This document shows positions 6,422-12,472 of a stretch of 12,472 nucleotides of DNA, in pieces (position 1 is the first letter of the stretch; each line of letters opens with the position of its first letter). The notes under the pieces are model-generated. The model had not been told where the DNA came from and ran no database searches. It saw nothing but the letters and a program-made list of their open reading frames with translations. Source of the stretch: CAVQCA01 sp963763115 (GTDB lineage: Bacteria > Pseudomonadota > Gammaproteobacteria > UBA9214). The position numbers and the translations under genes are program-made. Where the stretch lies: assembly GCA_963763115.1 (NCBI GenBank), contig CAVXNM010000076.1:1-12472 (forward strand), written 5' to 3'.

Positions 6422-7591
6422 TCAGGTTCTCCCGCGACAGTACATCGCAATCACCTTCCGGTAAAACTCCACCAGCCGGCACGCCATCATCTCCGCCGAC
6501 CACTCGGCGGCATATTCCCGCGCCTCGCGGCCGAGGCGCTCGCGCAGTCGCGGATCGCCCAGCAGCCGGACGACCTTGTCGGTGAAATCAGTCACCGTTT
6601 CTCCGGCCACCAGCGCCCCCTTGCCTGCCGCCAGGATATCCCGCGTACCCATCACGGCGGTGGATACCACGGGCACACCGAGCATCATCGCCTCCAGCAG
6701 CACCAGTCCCTGAGTCTCTGTCGCCGAGGCGAAGATGAAGACATCGCCGGCGCAATAACAGTCCGACAACGCCTGACCGCGCTTCAGGTAACCGAGGAAG
6801 CGAACATTCCTTTCGAGCTGGAGTTCCAGCGCCTTGCGACGCAGGGGTACCAGCGCCGGTCCCTCGCCCGCGATGACCAGCAGGACCTCTGGGACGACCC
6901 GACAGACCTCGTGGAGCACCTCGAGCAGAAACGCGATATTTTTTTCATGCGCCACTCGCCCGATATGCACCAGCATCGGCCTGGACGCATCGATGCCATG
7001 GGTCGAGCAGAAACGTTCCCTGGAACCGGGGGGCAGATCCCCCGGTTCGATGCCAGTGGGTATCACGCTGACCGGCACCCGCACACCGTAGTCATCCAGG
7101 ACCTCGTGCATCGCGCGTGACGGCACCACCACGGCATCCAGGTAATTGCACTGGCGGCGGGTCAGCGCCCTCGCCATGGACTTTAGAAACGGCTTCGGCA
7201 GGAACGGAATGTAGTGATACAGGTATTCCTCGAAATAGGTGTGATAGGTTTCGACAGACGGAATTCCGAGTCTCCTCGCCAGCTTCACCCCAACGTGGTG
7301 GGCGATGAACGGCGTCTGGATGTGCAGCAGATCGAACCGGCGGCTATTGAGCTGCTTCTCCAGCGCCAGGATTTCCCCCGACTTCAGGATCCGGTCCTCC
7401 GGGTCCAGAAACAGATAACGCGAGGGAATTCTCACGATGCCGGCATCGTCCTCGGCCGGCGCTAGGTAGTCCGGCGCGATCAACACGGAGGAGTGACCCA
7501 GCGCTGCCAGACTCCTGCGAAAGGTCGCAATGGAGGTCGACACGCCGTTGATTCTCGGGAAGTAAACATCCGAGATCATCAGGATGATCAT
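6422..7591 (-). CDS. GT4-family glycosyltransferase, probable diacylglycerol glycosyltransferase
   Basis: A 389-residue GT-B enzyme from the ATG at 7591; an in-frame ATG at 7612 would add seven residues. The N-terminal acceptor domain opens with MISDVYFPRINGVSTSI and contains ETYHTYFEEY (about 114–123), as in lipid-acting GT4 enzymes such as 1,2-diacylglycerol glucosyltransferases. The C-terminal nucleotide-sugar domain has VIPTGIE (177–182), HIGRVAHEKNI (209–219), AGEGP and the E-X7-E motif (Glu292 to Glu300, ETQGLVLLEAMMLGVP). It lies 115 bp downstream of, and on the same strand as, the plcP-like gene. In phosphate-starved bacteria the PlcP partner is a glycosyltransferase that puts sugar on the diacylglycerol PlcP releases; that role here is inference from family and context. 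Sugar donor and linkage cannot be told. The GT4 assignment is firm. Confidence 0.9.
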   Translation of the reverse strand: MIILMISDVYFPRINGVSTSIATFRRSLAALGHSSVLIAPDYLAPAEDDAGIVRIPSRYLFLDPEDRILKSGEILALEKQLNSRRFDLLHIQTPFIAHHVGVKLARRLGIPSVETYHTYFEEYLYHYIPFLPKPFLKSMARALTRRQCNYLDAVVVPSRAMHEVLDDYGVRVPVSVIPTGIEPGDLPPGSRERFCSTHGIDASRPMLVHIGRVAHEKNIAFLLEVLHEVCRVVPEVLLVIAGEGPALVPLRRKALELQLERNVRFLGYLKRGQALSDCYCAGDVFIFASATETQGLVLLEAMMLGVPVVSTAVMGTRDILAAGKGALVAGETVTDFTDKVVRLLGDPRLRERLGREAREYAAEWSAEMMACRLVEFYRKVIAMYCRGRT

Positions 7592-7658
7592 GCACCCAGA
7601 CCCTATTGGCATTTACAAAGTGTCCATCCCTGAACAATAAACTCACCGCAGTTTTCTT

Positions 7659-7684
7659 TCCGTGTATCTCCGTGTGCTTCCGTG
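7659..7684. repeat. three TCCGTG units at an exact 10-bp period
   Basis: TCCGTG starts at 7659, 7669 and 7679 (CACGGA on the other strand), in the 115-bp gap between the plcP-like gene and the glycosyltransferase. Similar CACGGA-type intergenic tracts are scattered through many proteobacterial genomes, so this may be a dispersed repeat rather than an operator. Confidence 0.55.
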
Positions 7685-7706
7685 GCCAATTGTACGTTTA
7701 TGGTGT

Positions 7707-8501
7707 TCAAGCCGCACTCGCCGACCCGCGCTCCTGCTCAAGACGCACCACCGTCGTCTGGATGTCCGTCCAGCGCACGATCTCCAGCTGACCCTCGAGG
7801 GTTTCCACCAGCGCAGTGCAGCTCTCCACCCAGTCACCGTCGTTACAGTAGAGTATCCCGTCGATGCTCCTGATTTCCGCCTTGTGGATATGACCGCAGA
7901 CGACCCCGTCGAGCTTGCGCGCCGCCGCTTCCCTGGCGACGACGGTTTCAAAATCGTCGATGTACTTCACGGCATTCTTAACCTTGTGTTTCAGATAGGC
8001 GGACAGGGACCAGTAGGGATAGCCCAGGCGACGTCGCAGGGTGTTGATCCAGTGGTTGAGCGACAGCGCGAGCTGGTAGGACATGTCGCCGAGCACCGCC
8101 AGCCACCGCGCATAGCGAATGATGCCGTCGAACTCGTCGCCATGCATCACCAGCAGCCGGCGACCGTCCAGCATTTCATGAACCGCATGCGATTTGACGG
8201 CGACTCCGCCGAACAGGGTATCGACATAATCGCGAGCGAACTCATCGTGATTGCCGGGGATGTAATAGACCCGGGTACCCTTGCGCACCTTGCGCAGCAG
8301 CTTCTGTATCACATCGTTGTGATGCTGGTCCCAGTACCAGGAGCGCTTCAGCGCCCAGCCGTCGATAATATCGCCGACCAGGTAAAGGACGTCGGAATCG
8401 TTGGATCTCAGGAAATCGAGCAGGAACTCGGCTTTGCAACCCCGTGTCCCGAGGTGGATGTCGGAGAGCCAGATGGCCCGGTGATATCTGTTCTCACCCA
8501 T
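7707..8501 (-). CDS. plcP: PlcP-type metallophosphoesterase (LpxH-like; often named UDP-2,3-diacylglucosamine diphosphatase)
   Basis: A 264-residue calcineurin-like phosphoesterase with a complete metal site: Asp14-X-His16 (SDIHLGTRGC), Asp44 (LVGDIIDGW), Asn84-His85-Asp86 (PGNHDEF), His120 (MHGDEFD) and His204/His206 (CGHIHKAE). The sequence tracks the PlcP family (Sinorhizobium SMc00171 type) rather than classical LpxH: GTRGC, WYWDQHHNDVIQKLLRK, KGTRVYYIPGNHDE and CNDGDWVESCTA. PlcP is a phospholipase C that, under phosphate starvation, cuts membrane phospholipid to diacylglycerol and a phosphorylated head group. A Pho box lies 48–65 bp upstream of the start, which supports this role over lipid A synthesis. 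The start at 8501 has no clear Shine-Dalgarno. An 8-codon frame (8520–8494) overlaps it. A glycosyltransferase follows on the same strand. The remaining doubt is the substrate. Confidence 0.85.
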   Translation of the reverse strand: MGENRYHRAIWLSDIHLGTRGCKAEFLLDFLRSNDSDVLYLVGDIIDGWALKRSWYWDQHHNDVIQKLLRKVRKGTRVYYIPGNHDEFARDYVDTLFGGVAVKSHAVHEMLDGRRLLVMHGDEFDGIIRYARWLAVLGDMSYQLALSLNHWINTLRRRLGYPYWSLSAYLKHKVKNAVKYIDDFETVVAREAAARKLDGVVCGHIHKAEIRSIDGILYCNDGDWVESCTALVETLEGQLEIVRWTDIQTTVVRLEQERGSASAA

Positions 8502-8532
8502 AGACGTAGATGCCGGTCATTGGCGTGTCCGG

Positions 8533-8566
8533 ATGCTAGCAGCGCTATATGACAGAATGATGAAAT
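8533..8566 (-). promoter_or_regulatory. Pho box and PhoB-dependent promoter of the plcP-like gene
   Basis: Read on the minus strand, ATTTCAT (8560–8566), CATT, CTGTCAT (8549–8555) is a Pho box: two 7-mers on an 11-bp period, the second perfect and the first five of seven against CTGTCAT. Exactly 10 nt further lies TAGCAT (8533–8538), four of six -10 bases. That is the spacing of E. coli PhoB promoters, where the Pho box replaces the -35. Predicted transcription starts near 8526. Confidence 0.75.
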
Positions 8567-8580
8567 CGCTACACTCTGCA

Positions 8581-8609
8581 TGGACAGACTGCAGGCATGC
8601 GGTTATAAA
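8581..8609 (+). promoter_or_regulatory. sigma70 promoter of dgkA
   Basis: TGGACA (8581–8586), a 17-bp spacer and TATAAA (8604–8609) each have five of six consensus bases. The start would be near 8616, giving a leader of about 60 nt. It begins 15 bp from the outer edge of the divergent Pho box. It also places the upstream in-frame ATG at 8580 outside the transcript. Confidence 0.65.
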
Positions 8610-8678
8610 GCATCCTGCGCACGACGGACGGTTGTCCAAACCGGTCGCCCTGCGCCCGGGCAACAACAGGGAGAGGCT

Positions 8679-9053
8679 ATGGCCAATCATAATCAGAAAG
8701 GTATCGGGCGTATCTGGCGCGCCACCTTCTACTCACTCGCCGGCATCCGTGCCGCCTGGGAAAACGAGGCTGCTTTCCGTCAGGAAGTATTGCTCTCGCT
8801 GATCATGGTTCCCTCCGCCTTCTGGCTTGGAGGCAGCGCCGTGGAACGCCTCATGCTCATCGGTACCTGCCTGGTCGTGCTCATAACCGAACTCCTGAAC
8901 TCCGCCGTGGAGGCGGCCATCGATCGCATCGGTGATGATAACCACGAGCTTTCGGCCCGCGCCAAGGACCTCGGGTCCGCGGCCGTCTTTATCAGCCTCT
9001 GGCTGGCGGGGATCACCTGGGGGCTTATCGGCTATGATCGCTTCTTCGGCTAA
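8679..9053 (+). CDS. dgkA: DgkA, diacylglycerol kinase
   Basis: A 124-residue inner-membrane enzyme (E. coli DgkA has 122) that phosphorylates diacylglycerol to phosphatidate. Three membrane helices are expected (about 36–52, 57–75, 98–118). The signature ELLNSAVEAAIDRIGDDNHELSARAKDLGSAAV (71–103) holds the catalytic/Mg site residues Glu71, Asn74 and Glu78, and Glu30 sits in the AAWENEAAFRQE N-terminal segment. The ATG at 8679 is chosen because AGGGAGAGG stands directly upstream and because the promoter at 8581–8609 lies inside the longer frame that starts at 8580. It is divergent from the plcP-like gene. Its stop overlaps the stop of the convergent PAP2 gene by 4 nt. Here it could recapture diacylglycerol released by PlcP when phosphate returns; that is inference. 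Confidence 0.96.
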   Translation: MANHNQKGIGRIWRATFYSLAGIRAAWENEAAFRQEVLLSLIMVPSAFWLGGSAVERLMLIGTCLVVLITELLNSAVEAAIDRIGDDNHELSARAKDLGSAAVFISLWLAGITWGLIGYDRFFG

Positions 9054-9604
9054 ATAATGGCAAAACTCAGCACCGCCATGCCACCGCCGATGAGCGCTCC
9101 GGCCAGCACATCGGTCGGGTAATGCAGCCCCAGGACCAGACGTGAAAGCGCCACCAGCAGGGTGAACGGCACCAGCACCCAGGCAAGCACCGGCAGGTAA
9201 GCGCAGGCAATGCTGCTGAAACACACGGCGTGCAGGGTATGACCGGAAGGAAAGCTGTAGCGGTCGAGCGGTGGCATCGCGCAGGAGATGCGTTCTCCAT
9301 GCTTTGCGTACGGGCGCTCCCGCCCGATGCGTGACTTGAGCAGGGTGTAAACACCCAGTCCCGCCAGGGATGCCGCGGCCATGTGCGCGGCGGCGAGCAG
9401 TCCGTGAAGCCCTGCAACCACCGGAAACACCGCCATTAGGACATACCAGAATATTCCATCACCGAGCCGGCTTGCGATGCGGAACAGCGGGCATAACCGG
9501 GATGAGCGGCTGATGCCGTTGAAGACGGTGCAGATCGCGGTATCAAAATCCGCGAATCGCTGCGCAACGGTTTCCGGCTTTTCACCGTATGCGGTAGTTG
9601 GCAT
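9050..9604 (-). CDS. PAP2-family membrane lipid phosphatase
   Basis: A 184-residue inner-membrane protein with the full three-part PAP2 site: K90-X6-R97-P98 (KSRIGRERP), PSGH (119–122), and S154-R155-X5-H161-X3-D165 (SRLVLGLHYPTD). Hydrophobic helices lie at about 50–70, 72–90, 122–140, 143–158 and 165–183. The family removes phosphate from phosphatidate, phosphatidylglycerophosphate or undecaprenyl pyrophosphate, with the active site facing the periplasm. Exact substrate is not readable; the neighbouring dgkA makes phosphatidate phosphatase attractive, because it would run the reverse reaction. The start has only a weak, very close AAGG. The gene ends tail-to-tail with dgkA with overlapping stops and no room for a terminator. 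Confidence 0.92.
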   Translation of the reverse strand: MPTTAYGEKPETVAQRFADFDTAICTVFNGISRSSRLCPLFRIASRLGDGIFWYVLMAVFPVVAGLHGLLAAAHMAAASLAGLGVYTLLKSRIGRERPYAKHGERISCAMPPLDRYSFPSGHTLHAVCFSSIACAYLPVLAWVLVPFTLLVALSRLVLGLHYPTDVLAGALIGGGMAVLSFAII

Positions 9605-9953
9605 AGCCTTCGGGTCGCATGATTACCACACCATCAACTATGCTGACGAAATGCAACGCTTTGATTAGCTATCCTTTAGGATTCTGTTAAGCGCTGCCGG
9701 GAACTACTGCAAAAGCAAACTCTTGTGCACTTTGGGCAGGCACGCAAAACAGTTGACGATGATACACCGTGTTCGCGGGCAACACGCTCCTGCAAATGGA
9801 TCCGCATTGTTTTGTATATTACGAGGCACCCCCGGAAAATGGCAAGCATGCACGAAGCTGAACCCTGCGGCTTGTCAGCGTCATCAAACTGCAACATCAT
9901 TGCAGGACAATCCCGCAAAGCGCGGCGGTTCCCGCCAACGGATGGATTGCCGA
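9605..9953. other. 349-bp region between divergent PAP2 and glycosyltransferase genes
   Basis: No gene is supported here. An open frame on the minus strand (9676–9918) has an implausible composition, and the plus frame running into the glycosyltransferase from 9723 lacks family similarity. Visible structure is a 6-bp hairpin CGTGTT / AACACG (9768–9786), an isolated TTGACG (9753–9758) and TATATT (9815–9820) without good partners, and the weak Pho-box-like site listed separately. Confidence 0.6.
9878..9911 (+). promoter_or_regulatory. weak Pho-box-like site before the second glycosyltransferase
   Basis: GCGTCAT-CAAA-CTGCAAC (9878–9895) matches the double CTGTCAT/C pattern at 10 of 14 positions. 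It is followed after 10 nt by GACAAT (9906–9911), four of six -10 bases, and the gene starts about 36 nt past the predicted transcription start. A match this loose can easily arise by chance in a region this size. Confidence 0.25.
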
Positions 9954-10961
9954 ATGAATGACAAGACTCTGGCCATCGTCACCGATGCCTGGTGGCCGCA
10001 GGTCAACGGTGTAGTCAACACGCTGATGCAAACACGTGCCGCGCTGACGGAGCTCGGTTATCAGGTCACCATGCTGACGCCACAGGATTACACCACGCTG
10101 CCCTGTCCGAGCTACCCGGAGATCCGGCTTGCCCTGCGACCGTCCCGCAAGCTGCATGCCGGACTCGATGAACTCCGGCCCGACCACATCCACATTGCCA
10201 CCGAGGGACCGCTGGGTCTGGCTGCCCGCACCTTTTGCCTGCGCAGGGGACTCGCCTTCACCAGTTCCTATCACACGCAATTTCCCGAATACATCCGCAG
10301 GCGCCTACCGGTACCGCTCGCTGTCTCCTATGCCTTCATGCGTCGCTTCCATAATGCGGCCGCGCGAACCATGGTCGCCACTTCAGGTCAGGAAGAGGTG
10401 CTGAAACACTGGCGGTTCCGCAATATCGTACGCTGGACACGCGGCGTCGACACCGTTTTGTTTTCCCCCGAGGAGCGCGCGCAACTCGACGTCGCTCGCC
10501 CCATGTTCACCTATACCGGACGGGTTGCGGTCGAAAAAAACCTAGAGGCCTTTCTGTCGCTGGATCTGCCGGGCACGAAATGCGTCATCGGCGACGGTCC
10601 TGCCCTCAGGGATCTTCGGAAGCGCTACCCGAAGACGCTGTTCCCGGGTTACAAATTCGGGAAAGATCTCGTCCGTTATCTTGCCGCCGCCGATGTGTTC
10701 GTGTTTCCCAGCCGTACGGACACCTTCGGACTGGTCATGCTGGAAGCAATGGCGTGCGGGGTACCCGTCGCCGCGTTTCCGGTCACCGGACCGGTCGATG
10801 TCGTCACCCACGGCGTTACCGGCATCCTGGACGAGGATCTGCGCACGGCGGCGCTCACCGCACTGGAACTCGATCGCGGGCGCTGCCGCGCGGAGGCACT
10901 GAAACATACCTGGGCGGAATCCAGCCGGCAGTTCAGCGCCAACCTGGTGCCGGCCGGCTGA
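9954..10961 (+). CDS. GT4-family glycosyltransferase of the MgtA/SqdX type
   Basis: A 335-residue GT-B enzyme close in layout to GDP-mannose-dependent alpha-mannosyltransferases (MgtA) and sulfoquinovosyltransferases (SqdX/SQD2). Landmarks are IVTDAWWPQVNGVVNTL (8–24), HIATEGPLGLAAR (80–92), SSYHTQFPEYIRRR (104–117), MRRFHNAA and VRWTRGVDTVLFSP (159–172), then YTGRVAVEKN (187–196), IGDGP, and DTFGLVMLEAMACGVPVAAFPVTGP. The usual first acidic residue of E-X7-E is Asp256, with Glu264 second, normal for this subfamily. The start at 9954 matches the family N-terminus; ATG 9942 is an alternative and neither has a strong Shine-Dalgarno. These families glycosylate lipid acceptors such as diacylglycerol. 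It may make a phosphorus-free membrane lipid, which is inference from context. Confidence 0.9.
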   Translation: MNDKTLAIVTDAWWPQVNGVVNTLMQTRAALTELGYQVTMLTPQDYTTLPCPSYPEIRLALRPSRKLHAGLDELRPDHIHIATEGPLGLAARTFCLRRGLAFTSSYHTQFPEYIRRRLPVPLAVSYAFMRRFHNAAARTMVATSGQEEVLKHWRFRNIVRWTRGVDTVLFSPEERAQLDVARPMFTYTGRVAVEKNLEAFLSLDLPGTKCVIGDGPALRDLRKRYPKTLFPGYKFGKDLVRYLAAADVFVFPSRTDTFGLVMLEAMACGVPVAAFPVTGPVDVVTHGVTGILDEDLRTAALTALELDRGRCRAEALKHTWAESSRQFSANLVPAG

Positions 10962-10985
10962 CGGCAGTTCAGCGGGGGCAGGCGG

Positions 10986-12122
10986 TCAGCCGCCGTCCAT
11001 TTCCTCGTCCGTCGCAATGTCAACGCTCAACGCGTTCTCCCCGGGCACTGCTCCGGTATCGAGTTCCAGCCAGTCGAGCAGCAGCTCGTAGCCGAGCACC
11101 AGGATGACCGAGCCGATGAACAGGCCGATGATGCCCGAGGCGAGAAAACCGCCGATGGCGCCGATGAAGATCACCGCCATCGGCACATTGACGCCGCGGC
11201 CCAGCAGCAGGGGTTTAAGGACATTGTCGAGCGACCCGACTATCAGGTTCCAGATCAGGAAGATTACCGCCGTCGTGGTATCGCCGGTGGCGAACACATA
11301 GATAATCGCTGGAACGGTTATCGGGAAGATGCCAATCTGAATCACTGACAGCAGCAGGCACAGAAAGGCCCACAGACCCGCCGCCGGCACGCCCGCAGCG
11401 AGAAAGCCCAGCCCGGCAAGTATCGACTGCAACAGGGCGACGCCCAGGATGCCGCGGGAAACGCTCCGAATGGTCGCGCGCGCGAGATCGATGAAACCGG
11501 CGCCGTGTTCCTCGGCAAGACGCCGGGCGATGGCATAACTGACCCGCTTGCCGGACTCTCCGTGGCGGAGGATCACGCCGGCGATAACGATCGCCAGAAT
11601 GAACTGCAGGATACCGAGTCCGGCGCCGGCGGCGGCGCTCAGCAGCCATTTGCCGAGGACCTTGAGCTGGGGTCCTAGCTCAACCAGCGCACCGCCGAGA
11701 TTGACGGAGGCCAGACGCCAGAACTTGTCCAGCGGCGGGCCGATCAGCGGCCAGCCGGCGACGCTCTCCGGCGGCATCGGGATGATCAGCTTGCCTTCTG
11801 ACAGCGATCTGGCCAGCCCCGTCACGCCTGTGATCAGGGTGTCAGACAGCAGGAAGGTAGGCGCGACCAGAAGCACCAGTGCAAGCACCACAAACAGCAC
11901 GGCCGCCAGGGTGCGCCGCTCGCCCAGGATTCGCTGCAGCCACAGGTAATTGGGATGGAGCGCCACGGCGATGATTACGCCCCACACGACCGGGATGAGA
12001 AATGGCCTCACGATCTGGAAACAGTACAGCACGAGGATGGCGATCAGGCCGAGGCGTACCGTCGCCTCGACCGTCCGGTTGAGAAATGCCCTGTCCTTGA
12101 TCCCGGAAACAGAAGTATTCAT
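10986..12122 (-). CDS. AI-2E / PerM family transporter (UPF0118)
   Basis: A 378-residue polytopic inner-membrane protein with the usual plan of the family. Paired N-terminal helices (about 24–58) are followed by one at 72–92, a soluble stretch at about 95–155, and C-terminal helices at about 160–185, 225–275, 283–300 and 314–346. The hallmark DNVLKPLLLGRG (299–310) follows IWNLIVGSL. The tail is acidic (DIATDEEMDGG). Family members export autoinducer-2 or act as ion/H+ antiporters; the substrate is not predictable, so the AI-2 name should not be taken as function. AAAGGGG lies 9 nt before the ATG. It is convergent with the glycosyltransferase gene 24 bp away and lies downstream of tRNA-Gly on the same strand. 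Confidence 0.93.
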   Translation of the reverse strand: MNTSVSGIKDRAFLNRTVEATVRLGLIAILVLYCFQIVRPFLIPVVWGVIIAVALHPNYLWLQRILGERRTLAAVLFVVLALVLLVAPTFLLSDTLITGVTGLARSLSEGKLIIPMPPESVAGWPLIGPPLDKFWRLASVNLGGALVELGPQLKVLGKWLLSAAAGAGLGILQFILAIVIAGVILRHGESGKRVSYAIARRLAEEHGAGFIDLARATIRSVSRGILGVALLQSILAGLGFLAAGVPAAGLWAFLCLLLSVIQIGIFPITVPAIIYVFATGDTTTAVIFLIWNLIVGSLDNVLKPLLLGRGVNVPMAVIFIGAIGGFLASGIIGLFIGSVILVLGYELLLDWLELDTGAVPGENALSVDIATDEEMDGG

Positions 12123-12158
12123 TCAGACAAGCCCCTTTGACTGTTTATCGTTAACGCT

Positions 12159-12170
12159 GCCAGCGCTGGC
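12159..12170. repeat. perfect 12-bp palindrome upstream of the transporter gene
   Basis: GCCAGCGCTGGC lies 37 bp before the transporter start, between it and tRNA-Gly. There is no T-run, so it is not an intrinsic terminator of the tRNA. An operator is possible but no promoter could be placed confidently around it. Confidence 0.35.
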
Positions 12171-12260
12171 TACAGTAGAAATAAAAGCATCCTGGCACAA
12201 GCAAAGTTGCAGGTCTGTGGTTGAACGGTTGGCAAATGTCTGGAATCGGGCGGTCAGGAG

Positions 12261-12334
12261 TGGAGCGGGTGATGGGAATCGAACCCACGTTAGTAGCTTG
12301 GGAAGCTACAGTTCTACCATTGAACTACACCCGC
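12261..12334 (-). tRNA. tRNA-Gly (CCC), complete with encoded CCA
   Basis: On the minus strand the acceptor GCGGGTG (from 12334) pairs fully with CACCCGC. The D-arm is GTTC-AATGGTA-GAAC. The anticodon stem GTAGC / GCTAC encloses the loop TTCCCAA, giving anticodon CCC. The T-arm is GTGGG-TTCGATT-CCCAT. Discriminator T and CCA (12261–12263) follow. It is 71 nt plus CCA, the normal size for tRNA-Gly. The codon read is GGG. Confidence 0.97.
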
Positions 12335-12359
12335 GAGATATACCACCTGTAGAATCAAC

Positions 12360-12388
12360 AATTTATACGAACGGTTGGTCCACTTCAA
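12360..12388 (-). promoter_or_regulatory. candidate promoter of tRNA-Gly
   Basis: On the minus strand TTGAAG (12383–12388), a 17-bp spacer and TAAATT (12360–12365) have four of six consensus bases each and would start about 20 nt before the tRNA. A perfect TATAAT (12411–12416) lies further upstream but has no matching -35. The rest of 12335–12472 shows no gene. Confidence 0.4.
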
Positions 12389-12472
12389 TCCCTAAAAATG
12401 TAACCACCTGATTATACAAGTAAACCGAAACGTAGAGGAATTGTACCGAAGGTTTTATCAAAAGCTAAATCA

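Noticed and set aside
8580..8678. Longer dgkA start at 8580
   Set aside because: The extension contains the likely -35/-10, and the ATG at 8679 has a strong Shine-Dalgarno and gives the normal DgkA length.
9676..9918. 80-residue open frame on the minus strand between PAP2 and the second glycosyltransferase
   Set aside because: No recognisable motif, atypical composition, no ribosome binding site, and it covers the likely control region of the glycosyltransferase.
10981..10994. GGCGG-TCAG-CCGCC hairpin between the converging glycosyltransferase and transporter genes
   Set aside because: Only 5 bp of stem, it includes the transporter stop codon, and no T-run follows on either strand.
12223..12378. 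GAACGGTTGG twice (12223–12232 and 12369–12378) on either side of tRNA-Gly, like attachment-site repeats
   Set aside because: Only 10 bp, neither copy lies in the tRNA 3' end, and there is no integrase or inserted cargo between them.

Overview
The window looks like chromosomal DNA of a GC-rich gammaproteobacterium. Three things point that way: an asmA–mutY–yggX operon, a PhoB that is close to the E. coli protein along its whole length, and a short DgkA. One secreted Gly/Tyr-rich protein resembles sulfur globule envelope proteins, which hints at a sulfur oxidiser (Chromatiales-like). That last step is inference. No insertion sequence, prophage or CRISPR array is visible.

Left part (1–4324). 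A tRNA-Phe is cut by the window edge and has a good promoter of its own. Next is a minus-strand operon: asmA, a small exported SRPBCC/START-like gene, mutY and yggX. Its last two junctions are 4-nt ATGA overlaps, so translation is probably coupled. A Gly/Tyr-rich coiled-coil secretory protein (4397–5044, minus strand) follows as a stand-alone unit, with a near-consensus promoter and a very strong intrinsic terminator.

Middle (5045–5680). This is a long AT-rich region with no gene. It holds promoters, a 12-bp palindrome and a Fur-like box.

Right-centre (5681–10961). This is the most interesting part. In order it carries phoB without phoR; a GT4 glycosyltransferase resembling diacylglycerol glycosyltransferases; a PlcP/LpxH-type metallophosphoesterase; a divergent dgkA; a PAP2 lipid phosphatase; and a second GT4 of the MgtA/SqdX type. 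Upstream of the plcP-like gene is a Pho box (ATTTCAT-CATT-CTGTCAT), spaced exactly 10 nt from a -10 element. The arrangement fits phosphate-starvation membrane lipid remodelling. PhoB would switch on PlcP, which cuts phospholipid to diacylglycerol. The GT4 enzymes would then turn diacylglycerol into phosphorus-free glycolipid, while DgkA and PAP2 interconvert diacylglycerol and phosphatidate. The PlcP/glycosyltransferase pathway is known mainly from alphaproteobacteria and marine heterotrophs. Its compact grouping here with phoB, dgkA and PAP2 is the main discovery candidate.

Right end (10986–12472). An AI-2E/PerM family permease and a complete tRNA-Gly(CCC) are both on the minus strand. The last 138 bases hold only a likely tRNA promoter.
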